The position numbers and the translations under genes are program-made. Below are positions 21,781-32,225 of a stretch of DNA of 64,000 nt, one piece after another. The DNA comes from Azorinus chamasolen. Its lineage: Eukaryota > Mollusca > Bivalvia > Cardiida > Solecurtidae. The notes under the pieces are model-generated. The model worked only from the letters and a program-made list of their open reading frames with translations, was not told the origin of the DNA and did no database searches. Position 1 is the first letter of the stretch. Each line of letters begins with the position of its first letter. The stretch spans positions 38,386,048 through 38,450,047 of the forward strand of contig OY755251.1 of NCBI GenBank assembly GCA_963576725.1, written 5' to 3'.

Positions 21781-24002
21781 ATGCCCTCAAAGCTAGGCTT
21801 TGGCAGCATATAGTGATCGCACCGTGCGTGGGTGTGTGTGTGTGTGGGTGTGTGTACCTTTTGTCCGGAGTATATTTCCTTTGTCACATCAGCTATGGAT
21901 ACCAAATTTGGTGTGTGAGTTCAACTTGAGATGGGGGAGTGTCGCGTACCATTTTCATGTCACTGTGACCTTGACCTTTGACCTTGATATTACAAAAAGC
22001 TTGTCCGGAGCATATTTCCTTTACCTTACCAGCTACAGATTCCAAATTTGGTGTGTGAGTTCATCTTGGGACGGCGGAGTGTCGCGTACCATTTCCAGGT
22101 CACTGTGACCTTGACCTTGACCCTCGATTTTAAAAAAAGCTTATACCTTACCAGCTACAAAAAGCTTGTCCGGAGTATATCTCCTATACCTTACCAGCTA
22201 AGGATTCCAAATTTGGTGTGTGAGTTCATCTTGGGATGGAGGAGTGTCGCGTACCATTTTCAGATCACTGTGACCTTGACCATGACCTTTGACCGATTTA
22301 ACCAAAAGCTTGTCCGGAGCATATCTCCTTTACCTTACCAGCTACAGATTCCAAATTTGGTGTGTGAGTTCATCTTGGGATGGCGGAGTGTCGCGTACCA
22401 TTTCCAGGTCACTGTGACCTTGACCTTGACCTTTGACCTCGATTTAAAATAAAGCTTATACCTTACCAGCTACAAAAAGCTTGTCAGGAGTATATCTCCT
22501 ATTCCTTACCAACTAAGGATTCCAAATTTGGTGTGTGAGTTCATCTTGGGATGGAGGAGTGTCGCGTACCATTTTCAGATCACTGTGACCTTGATCATGA
22601 CCTTTGACCGATTTTACAAAAAGCTTGTCCGGAGCATATCTCCTTTACCTTACCAGCTACAGATTCCGAATTTGGTGTGTGAGTTCATCTTGGGATGGTG
22701 GAGTGTCGTGTACCATTTCCAGGTCACTGTGACCTTGACCTTGACCTTTGACCTCGATTTTTAAAAAAAGCTTATACCTTACCAGCTACAAAAAGTTTGT
22801 CCGGAGTATATCAACTATACCTTACCAGCTAAGGATTCCAAATTTGGTGTGTTAGTTCATATTGGAATGGAGGAGTGTCGCATACCATTTTCAGATCACT
22901 GTGACCTTGACCTTGACCTTTGACCGATTTTACAAAAAGCTTGTCCAGAGCATATCTCCTATACCTTACCAGATACGGATTCCAAATTTGGTGTGTGAGA
23001 TCACCTTGAGATGGCGGAGTGTCGCGTACCATTTTCAGGTCACTTGACCTTGACCTTTGACCTCGATTTTACAAAAAGCTTGTCCGGAGCATATCTCCTA
23101 TACCTTACCAGCTACGGATCCAAAATTTGGTATGTGAGTTCATCTTGGGATGACGGAGTGTCGCGTATCATTTTCAGGTCACTGTGACCTTGACCTTTGA
23201 CCTCGATTTTACAAAAAGCTTATACCTTACCAGCTTCAAAAAGCTTGTCTGGAGTATATCTCCTATACTTTACCAGCTACGGATTCCAAATTTGGTGTGT
23301 GAGTTCATCTTGGGATGGCGGAATGTCGCGTACCATTTTCAGGTCACTGTGACCTTGACCTTGACCTTCAACCTCGATTTTACAAAAAAGGTTGTCCAGA
23401 GAATATCTTCTATACCTTACCAGCTACGGATTCCAAATTTGGTGTGTGAGTTTATCTTGGGATGGCGGTGTGTCACGTACCATTTTCAGGTCACTGTGAC
23501 CTTGACCTTTGACCTAGATTTTACACAAAGCTTGTCCGGAGCATTTCTCCTATACCTTACCAGCTACGGATTCCAAATTGGGTTTGTGAGTTCATCTTGG
23601 GATGGTGGAGAGTCGTGTACCATTTTCAGATCACTGACCTTGACCTTGACCGTTTACCTCAATTTTACAGTCCGGAGCATATCTCCTATACCTTACCAGA
23701 TACAAAAAAATTGTCCAGAGCATATCTCCTTTACCTTAAATGTTGACAATCAACCCAGGGTCCTTTTTAACGTTGAGAATGACTTAGGGTCCTTTTTAAC
23801 TAAGTTTTGACCCTTGGCTCTTTTCTTAGCTATCATAATCGTCAAAGGTTCTGTTTCTAATGTTAAGAACTGACTCCTGTGTCATTTTTAACAGCATCAA
23901 AATTTCATGATACACCTGCATTACATTGTATTGTTTTTCCGCCAAAATGCATTTCGGTGTCAAACACTTTGGGGGCATTTGTCACGCGTGACGACTCTCT
24001 TG
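21781..24002 (+). mobile_element. HLE-B copy 2, inside B0
   Basis: It starts ATGCCCTCAAAGC after five T's. GT tract, then units 21865-23740, then the 3' end with CTTTGGGGGCAT, GTCAC/GTGAC and CTTG (23999-24002). It sits in the 'gggtcctttttaactaag' sequence of B0, which B1 and B3 show uninterrupted. Confidence 0.8.
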
Positions 24003-24369
24003 TTAACTAAGTTTTGACCCTTGGCTGTTTTCTTAGCTATCATAATCGTCAAAGGTTCTGTTTCTAATGTTAAGAACTGACTCCTGTGTCATTTTTAACA
24101 GCATCAAAATGTCATGTTACACCTGCATTACATTGTATTGTTTTTCCGCCAAAATGCATTTCGGTGTCAAACACTTTGGGGGCATTTGTCACGCGTGACG
24201 ACTCTCTTGTTTAATAAGATATTCACTTCATTTTTTTAAAAAATAGTATCACCTTAATATGGAAATCAAGATCTGAAGCACAGATTAGAAAATGTCAACA
24301 CTTATAAGGCATGTTGAATCAGAGAAAGTTTGCAAGTGGGCGTATTATGTACCGTATGCGGTACTCTTG

Positions 24370-24719
24370 TTTACGTTTATTATCGATTATTTGGTCGTAA
24401 TCCATCCAGAATTATTGGAGTAAGGACGATATGAAATTTCGAATTGACGCTAAAGACAAAAACAAAACGAATGACGTCACGCGTCAAATTTGAATAATTC
24501 TGTATTCTCCATGGAAGCCGCTGAATACGGTACTGTACACCCAGGCAGTTTTTGGCAAACTGACCAATCAAATTCCAAGGATTTACTCTGACTGGTAATA
24601 AGATTGTATATAGGCTACCAATTCTTGTGTTCATATGCCAGAATATAAAATAATTTAAATTCATGAATTCTCCTATACACATTAATAAAAAAAAGAAGTA
24701 AAGTACCTAGTTATAGTCT
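24370..24719. other. Unassigned stretch right of the nest
   Basis: No gene was recognised. The 100-codon minus-strand ORF (24380-24682) has no motif I know and looks like chance. Confidence 0.35.
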
Positions 24720-25016
24720 ACTTTCAGTCAAAATGACCGCTCAGTCGACTGTACATTTACTCCCCTAGTCATTGAGTCATTTACCTACAATATTGATCAC
24801 TTCCAACATATGACGCGATTACGCAGCTGCAGTACCGACTAGTGACCTTCACAGGTAGCCATTTTAACCCTTGGGTGTAGAGGAAGCAACCTCATGCAGG
24901 TGGGAGACACTGAAAAGTGTCTCTGAAATTTTTAGCTGTTCCAGCCAGGATTTGAACCCCGGACCCCTGGGTTATCAGCCCAATGCTCAACCTCTAGGCC
25001 AAGCCACCGTCACTTA
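24720..25016 (-). repeat. tRNA-derived SINE with tRNA-Ile-like head
   Basis: On the minus strand a tRNA-like head (about 25016 to 24941) has an A box 'tggcctagaggttgagc' (24985-25001), a loop with GAT at the anticodon position, and a B box GGGGTTCAAATCC (24948-24965). A hairpin 'agagacacttttcagtgtct' follows at about 24903-24924. The 3' limit is uncertain. The head lacks a full acceptor stem, so it is a SINE rather than a tRNA gene. Confidence 0.65.
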
Positions 25017-25136
25017 TGAGGTAAAGGGTTAGCTCTTTGCCTGAAGCATATTTATGCCAGAAATAATAATTATGATTATCAAATCTATGTCTGATGAATA
25101 TTCATGTCAGAAATAATGGCATCTTTAATATTTATT

Positions 25137-25388
25137 GGCTGATTTTTATCTCTCTCCCCCTCATCAGAAGTGGGGGGGGGGGGGGGGGGGGTTGTTTTTG
25201 CTCTGTCTGTCTGTTGGTTGGTTGATTTGTCCCCAACTTTAACACTGGCAATAATTTTTTCGCCATTGCACATACATGCTTCAAGCTTGTGGAGGCGAAC
25301 AGTTTTAGAGGTGACTTATTAAGGCCAAGGTCATACATCAAGGTCAATGATCATATTTAGGGGCATAGTGTTTCACAAACACATCTTG
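25137..25388 (+). mobile_element. HLE-N copy 1
   Basis: G run (25173-25190), CTGT/GGTT head, 'ccccaactttaac..tggcaataatttt', 'aaggtcatacatcaaggtca', then GGGGCATA, hairpin GTGTTT/AAACAC (25368-25373, 25377-25382) and CTTG (25385-25388) with TTT. The 5' end is poorly defined. Confidence 0.65.
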
Positions 25389-25519
25389 TTTATTATGGTA
25401 TTTGAACACTTTTTGCCATGGTTGAATCTTTAGAATCACAACTATATTCTTCCATAAGCAAACAGAATACTGAATAGATAAAAGTTCAATACTAAAAATT
25501 GTCATTTCAGTAACAGTCA

Positions 25520-25740
25520 TATCCTATGTTGTAACTGCTCTCTAAGAGACGATTTTAAAGAGTGTTCATGACAGGGTTTGGTGGAGAAATAAGGCAACTA
25601 TTGTTGAAAATGTAGTCTTCGAAGAAACTACAATCATATTGATATTTTCTTATAAGCATAAGCAAACAGAGGAGACCCTAATAAGACAGGGTCTTTCTTG
25701 TTTGCAAAGATGTCTCTATCAAGAAAAAGGTAAAGTAATT
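25520..25740. repeat. Pal-A half and pB-MITE1 fragment
   Basis: 25520-25620 shows one Pal-A arm ('cagggtttggtggagaaat'). 25655-25735 shows 'gcaaacagaggagaccc..ataagaca.gggtctt' and 'aagaaaaaggtaa'. Confidence 0.5.
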
Positions 25741-26095
25741 TCCCTTGTGCATATAAAATTTTCACAAGAACAGTCAAGGGATATAATTAAAAGTGGGTAG
25801 CCTCTAGAGATATGGTTCCTGTCAGTATAACATACCATATCCTCATTAATAAGATGTATGCCAAAGTTACCTTGAGTTTTGTCCTTGCAAGATAATGCCA
25901 TGGCCTAGACAAAAATAGATGGATGCATGCAAGCATACAAGCAGACATGATGGACCAACCATTGAAGAATAATGTCTTTTTAATTCTTTTAGTCCAAATA
26001 GAGACATCTTTGAACCCTTACAATGATGAATTATCAAATGGTCTACATGTATTCCAAATTTCAAAAAGGTCAAGCTTATGGTGAATATTTAGGGA
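25741..26095. other. Unassigned stretch
   Basis: Nothing was recognised beyond AT-rich sequence with several short minus-strand ORFs lacking motifs. Confidence 0.35.
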
Positions 26096-26300
26096 GTGCA
26101 ACATGACAAACAGTGCAGAGCCTGATGAGAGGACTCCTCCTCTAGGAGCCCTCTCATCTGGGTCTACACTGTTTGCAAAAGACATTAGTGACTTGTGTCC
26201 CACACTGTAAGGGTTAAGGCCTTTGCAAACAGCGTAGACCGAGGCCAGAAAGCTCCGGTAGGAGCCATCTGTTCAGGGTATACTCTGTTTCCTTATGGAA
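26096..26300. repeat. Two adjacent pB-MITE1-type palindromes
   Basis: 26109-26178 is 'caaacagtgcagagcctgatgagagg' with its inverse and a 'ctcctctaggag' centre. 26224-26292 is 'gcaaacagcgtagaccgaggc' with a diverged inverse. 'aagggttaa' lies between them. Confidence 0.6.
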
Positions 26301-26387
26301 TTATTATACCCCCACCACCTGTGTTGGGGGCTATATAGGGATCACCTTGTCAGTCCATCTGTCCGTCCGTCAGTCCGTTGGGTTTTT

Positions 26388-29248
26388 ATACCCCCAAAGC
26401 TAGGCTTTGGCGGCATATAGTGATCGTACCGTGCGTTGGTGTGTGTGTGGGTGGGTGGGTGTGTGGGTGTATGTGTACCTTTTGTCTGGAGTATATTTCC
26501 TTTGTCACATCAGCTACGGATACCAAATTTGGTGTGTGAGTTCATCTTGGGATGGCGGAGTGTCGCGTACCATTTTCACGTCACTGTGACCTTGACCTTG
26601 ACCTTTGACCTTGATTTTACAAAAAGCTTGTCCAGAGCATATCTCCTATACCTTACCAGCTACGGATTCCAAATTTGGTGTGTGAGTTCATCTTGGGATG
26701 GCGGAGTGTCGCGTACCATTTTCAGGTCACTGTGACCTTGACCTTGACCTTTGACCTCAATTTTAGAAAAAGCTTATACCTTGCCAGTTACAAAAAGTTT
26801 GTCCGGAGTATATCTCCTACACCTTACCAGCTAAGGATTCCAAATTTGGTGTGTGAGTTCATCTTGGGATGGAGGAGTGTTGCTTACCATTTTCAATTCA
26901 TTGTGACCTTGACCTTGACCTTTGACCGATTTTACTAAAAGCTTGTCCAGTGCATATCTCCTATACCTTACCAGATACGGATTCCAAATTTGGTGTGTGA
27001 AATCACCTTGAGATGGCTGAGTGTCGCGTACCATTTTCAGGTCACTGTGACCTTGACCTTGACCTTTGACCTCGATTTTACAAAAGCTTGTCCGGAGCAT
27101 ATCTCCTATACCTTACCAGCTACGGATTCCAAATTTGGTATGTGAGTTCATCTTGGGATGGCGGAGTGTCGCGTACCATTTTCAGGTCACTGTGACCTTG
27201 ATCTTTACCTCGATTTTACAAAAAGCTTATACCTTACCAGCTGCAAAAAGCTTGTCCGGAGAATATCTCCTATACTTTACCAGCTACGGATTCCAAATTT
27301 GATGTGTGAGGTCATCTTGGGATTGCGGAGTGTTGCGTACCATTTTCAGTTCACTGTGACCTTGACCGATTTTACAAAAAGCTTGTCCGGAGCATATCTC
27401 CTATACCTTACCAGCTACGGATTCCAAATTTGGTGTTTGAGATCATCTTGAGATGGTGGAGTGTCGCGTACCATTTTCATGTCACTGTGACCTTGACCTT
27501 GACCTTAGACTTCGATTTTACAAAAAGCTTGTCCGGAGCATATCTCCTTTACCTTTCGAGCTACGGATTCCAAATGTGGTGTGAGTTCATCTTGGGATGG
27601 CGGAGTGTCGCGTACCATTTCCAGGTCACTGTGACCTTGACCTTCGACCTCGATTTTGAAAAAAGCTTATACCTTACCAGCTACAAAAAGCTTGCCTGGA
27701 GTATATCTCCTATACCTTACCAGCTAAAGATTCCAAATTTGGTGTGTGAGTTCATCTTGGGATGGAGGAGTGTCTCGTACCTTTGACCTCGATTTTACAA
27801 AAAGCTTGTCCGGAGCATATCTCCTTACCAGCTACGGATTCCAAATTTGGTGTGTGAGTTCATCTTGGGATGGAGGAGTGTCGCGTACCATTTTCAGGTC
27901 ACTGTGACTTTGACCTTTGACCTCGATTTTACAAAAAGGTTGTCTAGAGAATATCTCCTATACCTTACCAGCTATGGATTCCAAATTTGGTGTGTGAGTT
28001 TATCTTGGGATGGCGGAGTATCGCGTACCATTTTCTGGTCACTGTGACCTTGACCTTTGACCTCGATTTTACACAAAGCTTGTCCGGAGCATTTCTCCTA
28101 TACCTTACCAGCTACGGATTCCAAATTTGGTTTGTGAGTTCATCTTGGGATGGCGGAGAGTCGTGTACCATTTTCAGATCATTGACCTTGACCGTTGACC
28201 TCAATTTTACAGTCCGGAGCATATCTCCTATACCTTACCAGATACAAAAAGTTTGTCCAGAGCATATCTCCTATACCTTACCAGCTACGGATTCCAAATT
28301 TGATGTGTGAGTTCATCATGGGATGGCGGAGTGTCGCGTACCATTTTCAGGTCAATGTGCCCTTGACCTTTGACCTTGATTTTACTAAAAGCTTGTCCGG
28401 AGTATATCTCCTATACCTTATCACTTACAGATTCCAAATTTTTAATTTGTAAGTATTGGACAGGTATGCTTAGGCAAACAGTGTAGACCCAAATCAAACT
28501 ACAGGGTCTACACTGTTTGCTACTACATTAGCATGAATCAGGCATTATAAAGAGCTCTAAATACTATTCGTACATGGGTAGGCCATGCTGTTCAAATACT
28601 TGCAGTGTCAGAACTTTCAGATGAATTACAGCATTATAACAATATAGACCCATATCAGACAGCTCCTGTAGGAGCTACTGGGTCTTCATTGCTTGCTTAC
28701 AGCACTACCTAAATCAGATGCTATACATGCTTATGCAAAGAATGTAGATCCATATTAGGTAACTTTTGTTGCAGCTGTCTAAGAGCCAGTGTTACATGAA
28801 ACTTTGACCATTCGTTTAGAATTGACTGAGGGTATGTTTTTAACATTCAGGATCGACATAGGGTCTTTCTTAAACGTTAAGAATCAACTTAACAGTAACA
28901 ATCAACACAGCATGTTTTTTTAACATTGAAATTTGACCCTGTGTCTTTTTTTTAAAACGTTAAGAATTTACCCAGGATCTTTTTTTAACGTTGACAATCA
29001 ACACAGGGTCCTTTTAACGTTTAGAATGACCTAGGGTCCTTTTTAACCAAGTTTCGACCCTTGGCTCTTTTCTTAGCTATCATAATCGTCAAAGGTTCTG
29101 TTTCTAATGTTAAGAACTGACTCCTGTGTCATTTTCACAGCATCAAAATTTCATGTTACACCTGCATTACATTGTATTGTTTTTCCGCCAAAATGCATTT
29201 AGGTGTCAAACACTTTGGGGGCATTTGTCACCCGTGACGACTCTCTTG
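26388..29248 (+). mobile_element. HLE-B copy 3, uninterrupted reference copy
   Basis: Start ATACCCCCAAAGC with GCTTTGGCGGCAT pairing back; GT tract; about thirteen 145- or 172-bp units (26485-28440); a domain with the palindrome 'gcaaacagtgtagaccc' and inverse (28473-28521) and a second core (28640-28690); short 'taacgtt.agaat.a..tagggtc' repeats (28820-29060); end CTTTGGGGGCAT, GTCAC/GTGAC (29227-29231, 29234-29238) and CTTG (29245-29248). At 2.86 kb it is the best template for the family. Confidence 0.85.
26560..28060. promoter_or_regulatory. Array of nuclear-receptor-site-like motifs in B3
   Basis: Most units carry AGGTCACTGTGACCT (for example 26724-26738), a perfect match to the estrogen response element AGGTCAnnnTGACCT. 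It runs on into TGACCTTGA (inverse TCAAGGTCA, an ERR/SF-1-type site) and TGACCTTTGACCT (inverse of the DR1 AGGTCAAAGGTCA). The motifs are seen directly; any regulatory activity is inference. Confidence 0.4.
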
Positions 29249-30324
29249 TTCTGAGACATTTGCTTTTTTCTTGAAAACTACTTTTGATACCACCTTCAAA
29301 CTTAATACATATTAGTGTTATGTGGGGACAGTCTTCTCCATGTTTCATAACTCTTGCACAAAATTTGATAGAATTATGCCTCTTTTTGACTTCATTTTTT
29401 GTCTCTTATTTGGGACATATTAGTGGGACATGCCATTTTCTTGAAACTTATTTATGATATTGTCTTCAAACTTGGTACACATTATGAGGGTGATGAAAGG
29501 ATGTGCAGTCAACAAGGGTTGCAACTCTAAATTCATTTTTGAGGGAGTTACTCCCCTTAGTAACTTTTCAGAAGCAATTTTTTGTCCAGAGCATATTAAC
29601 TTCTCAAGTATTGCAGGCAAAAATGTGAAACTTTATATATGGATAGAGGGTGATAAGAGGATTTGCAGTCAACAAGGGTTGTAACTCTGAATTTATTTTT
29701 TAGGGAGTTATTTCCCTTTGTTACTTTTCAGAAACATTTTTTTCTCCGGAACATAACTTTTCAAATATTGTAGGCACAACTGTGAAATTTTATGTATGGA
29801 TAGAGGGTAATGAGAGGTTGTGCAGTTAACAACGGTTGTAACTCTTAATTCATTTTTAAGGGAGTTAATCCCCTTAGTTACTTTTCAGAAGCAATTTTTT
29901 GTCCGGAGCATAACTTCTCAAGTATTGTAGGTACAACTGTGAAACTTTATATATGGATAGAGGGTGATGAAAGGATAGGTAGTCTACAAGGACTGCAATT
30001 CTAAATTCATTTTTGAGAGATTTATTCCCCTTTGTTACTTTTCATAAGTAATTTTTTGTCCGGAGTATAACTTCTCAAGTACTACTTCTACATTTCTTCA
30101 CCAATGAACTTCAGTTTTTTTTATATGCATTTATAATGATGTGAAGATGTGTGTGACATAATTTTAGTGCGAGTCATTTCTTGATTAGACTTTAAAAGAT
30201 TTCTTTTCACAAGTGTGGATAAAAGGATTATTGAGCTATTGCCTTTTGTATTGAGGTCATTGGATCTTTTGACATTGTGGTGGGTAGGGGTATCAATCAC
30301 CTTCAGTGATAGTTCTAGTTTGTA

Positions 30325-30703
30325 ATGAATCATGAATATTCATTAGATCAAGGGTTAAATGCTGAAGTAATGGAGAAAGGTCCTATTGGAGCTTCCTGCA
30401 TTTTGTTCTGCATTAAATTACCACTTGTAATTTGCTACAATGAGGGAATCCATTCAACCCTTTACTCCATCAATATTTATGTAAGAAATGATAACATCAT
30501 GAATATCAATTAGATCAAAGTGGGAGGGAGGCATTATTGTTTTTGTCCTGTCTGTTGGTTGGTTGGTTGGCTTGTGGACAACCTTTAACGTTGGTGATAA
30601 TTTTGTAACCATTGTACATACAGGGGTGACTTATTAATGTCAAGGTCATACATCAAGGTCAAGGGTCAAATTAGGGGGCATAGTGTTTCACAAACACATC
30701 TTG
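30325..30703 (+). mobile_element. MITE remnant followed by HLE-N copy 2
   Basis: 30325-30505 is degraded MITE sequence ('caaccctttactccat', 'aacatcatgaatat'). HLE-N runs from about 30520 with 'tgtcctgtctgttggttgg', 'acctttaacgttggtgataatttt', and ends GGGGGCATA, GTGTTT/AAACAC and CTTG (30700-30703). Confidence 0.6.
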
Positions 30704-30764
30704 TTTTAATTGGCATACTAAGACATAAAATTTGTGTTATGGCAGAAACTGTAGAATTATATTA

Positions 30765-30960
30765 GTCCACAAGCAAACAGAGCAGACCCAGATCACATGG
30801 CTCCTATAGGAGCCGTGTGATCTGGGTCTACTCTTGTTTGGTGTATAAAGGCGTATTTATGTAGTAAAGGGTTAATATCATTTGCATTTAATGTAGACCC
30901 AGATTAGTGGGCTCCTGGTGGAGCCCTATGTTCAGAGTCTGCACAGTTGGCCATATTGTA
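30765..30960. repeat. Two pB-MITE1-type palindromes
   Basis: 30771-30839 is a long clean palindrome 'gcaaacagagcagacccagatcacatgg' with its inverse, ending 'gtagtaaagggttaa' (30870). 30885-30948 is a weaker one ('gtagacccagattagtgggctcc'). Confidence 0.65.
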
Positions 30961-31235
30961 CAGTTTATGGAAAAAGTACCCCACTAGAATTGGCATGGGA
31001 CAGTCCAATGTCAAATCTGGAAGGGTCTGTTTGAAAAACTCAGCGTTTCAAGGGTAAAGAGAGAGGTTTTACTGCAAAACATATCTGCATTACAATTACA
31101 ATGGTATGTTATTGCGCAGTAACAGAAAATACAGGTATTATCTTAATTATCATAAGAATTCGGACAGACAAACTTGGGCAAATAGATCAGACGCAGATCA
31201 AAGTCTACACTATGCTTTGTCATGTCTAATTCAAA

Positions 31236-31690
31236 GCCTGTTAACCCTTTACTTTATAAATATGCCTTTCTAATCCTGTGCAAATAGAGTAGACCCAGAT
31301 CATACGGCTCCTTTAGGAGCTGTCTGATCAAGGTCTGCTCTGTACCCTTATCCCATTCCCTGATAGGCTATTTTTAGACCCGACCTCTTTGAGTAAATCT
31401 ACCGAAAAGGAGGATTTACTAGAGAAAAGGAAAATTTTAGAATTGTGTAATTTTGAAATCATTGTGATATATAGAGCATTTGCTCCTATGGAACAAATGC
31501 TCTATGTATCAATGGTTTCAAATAGTGACTTTTACAGAGGTGTCAAAAGGCGTCAATATGAGGGAATAGGTTATGACATAATATAAATATAATTCTACAG
31601 TTTCTGCCATGGCCAATAATTCATGTGTCCATGTGGTATTGTAACAAATTAATCTGGTAAATATTCATTATGTCATTATTTCTTTTATTA
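31236..31690. repeat. pB-MITE1 variant split by pB-MITE2 copy 3
   Basis: It starts TTAACCCTTTACT, has the palindromic core at about 31280-31342, and is cut by a pB-MITE2 at 31352-31570. It resumes 'gacataatataaatataattctacagtttctgccatggcc', the phrase that follows the core in uninterrupted copies such as 32128-32165. Confidence 0.7.
31348..31574. repeat. pB-MITE2 copy 3, flanked by TTAT
   Basis: A 219-bp pB-MITE2 in inverse orientation starts CCCATTCCC (31352) and contains the 'atagagcatttgctcctatgg' hairpin. It is flanked by TTAT on both sides (31348-31351, 31571-31574) rather than TTAA. Confidence 0.75.
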
Positions 31691-32034
31691 GTATTCATAG
31701 TGGAATGGGTTGAATTTATCAAGTACCAAGTACACTTGTTCAGCCTTACCTACTCATGGTAAGTGGGGATTTGGTGTCCTAATCCTTAGAGTAATTGGGG
31801 TATTATCATCAAAAGATTATCTGTTCTGACAATGGTTCCAGCAGATGTTCTATGTTTTGCACATAAATAAATCTGGTTGATTCCTGTTGTTGGAAAACAG
31901 TCAGGGGTGTGTTATTGATGACAACATTCAGCAGAGAAATGTTAATTCCCAAAATTGATTGTTACACATTTTTTGTTTGACCTTGCATCGTTGAAAGACG
32001 GTGATTATTTATGTCAGGATTCATTTAACATGTC

Positions 32035-32222
32035 TTTGCCCTTTACCAGATGGAAAGCCATGCAAACAGAGTAGAGACAGATCAGACGGCTCCTATAGGA
32101 GCTGTCTGATCATGGTCTCTTTGCTTAAGAGATAATGTAGATCTGATTCTAGTTTCTGCCATGGCCAAAAAAGTTTCATAATATGTCATTATAAAAATAA
32201 ATTTGATTAGTAATCATGATGT
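32035..32222. repeat. pB-MITE1 variant
   Basis: 'ccctttaccagatgg', core 'gcaaacagagtagagacagatcagacgg' with inverse (32052-32121), then 'gatctgattctagtttctgccatggcc' and 'attagtaatcatgatgttatt'. HLE-A copy 4 begins at its right edge. Confidence 0.6.
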
Positions 32223-32225
32223 TAT

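Larger units (their letters stand above)
16740..24209 (+). mobile_element. HLE-B copy 0, 5'-deleted, holds T1 and B2
   Basis: B units run 16740-17965, then a 3' domain with palindromes (17966-18448), which T1 interrupts. It resumes at 21654-21780 (short repeats 'taacgttgagaatgacttagggtcc'), is interrupted again by B2, and ends at 24003-24209 with CTTTGGGGGCAT, GTCAC/GTGAC and CTTG. B3 (26388-29248) shows the same sequence uninterrupted. Confidence 0.75.
15416..24369 (+). mobile_element. HLE-T copy 0, outermost shell of a nest
   Basis: It starts after T's with ATACACCCACCTAATAAAGG and a (CCGT/CGTT)n head (15460-15535). Units of ~165 bp follow ('agtttgtccgctgttttctgggaaaactatttgag', 'gagttatggccctt'). 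At 16739 it breaks into HLE-B0. T0 resumes at 24210 ('tttaataagatattcacttc') and ends with GTGGGCGTAT, hairpin GTACCG/CGGTAC and CTTG (24366-24369). The missing middle is known from T2 at 54.5 kb. Confidence 0.75.
26306..30318 (+). mobile_element. HLE-Q, split by HLE-B3
   Basis: It starts ATACCCCCACCACC with GGGGG pairing back and a CCGT head, then B3 interrupts at 26388. It resumes at 29249 with ~175-bp units ('gtccggagcataacttctcaagtattg', 'ggatagagggtgatgaaagg', 'caacaagggttgcaactct'). The end has GTGGTGGG.AGGGGTAT (complement of the start), hairpin ATCAC-cttca-GTGAT and CTAG (30315-30318). Confidence 0.75.

Noticed and set aside
24941..25016. tRNA-Ile gene on the minus strand
   Set aside because: A and B boxes are present but the acceptor stem does not pair and a SINE body follows.
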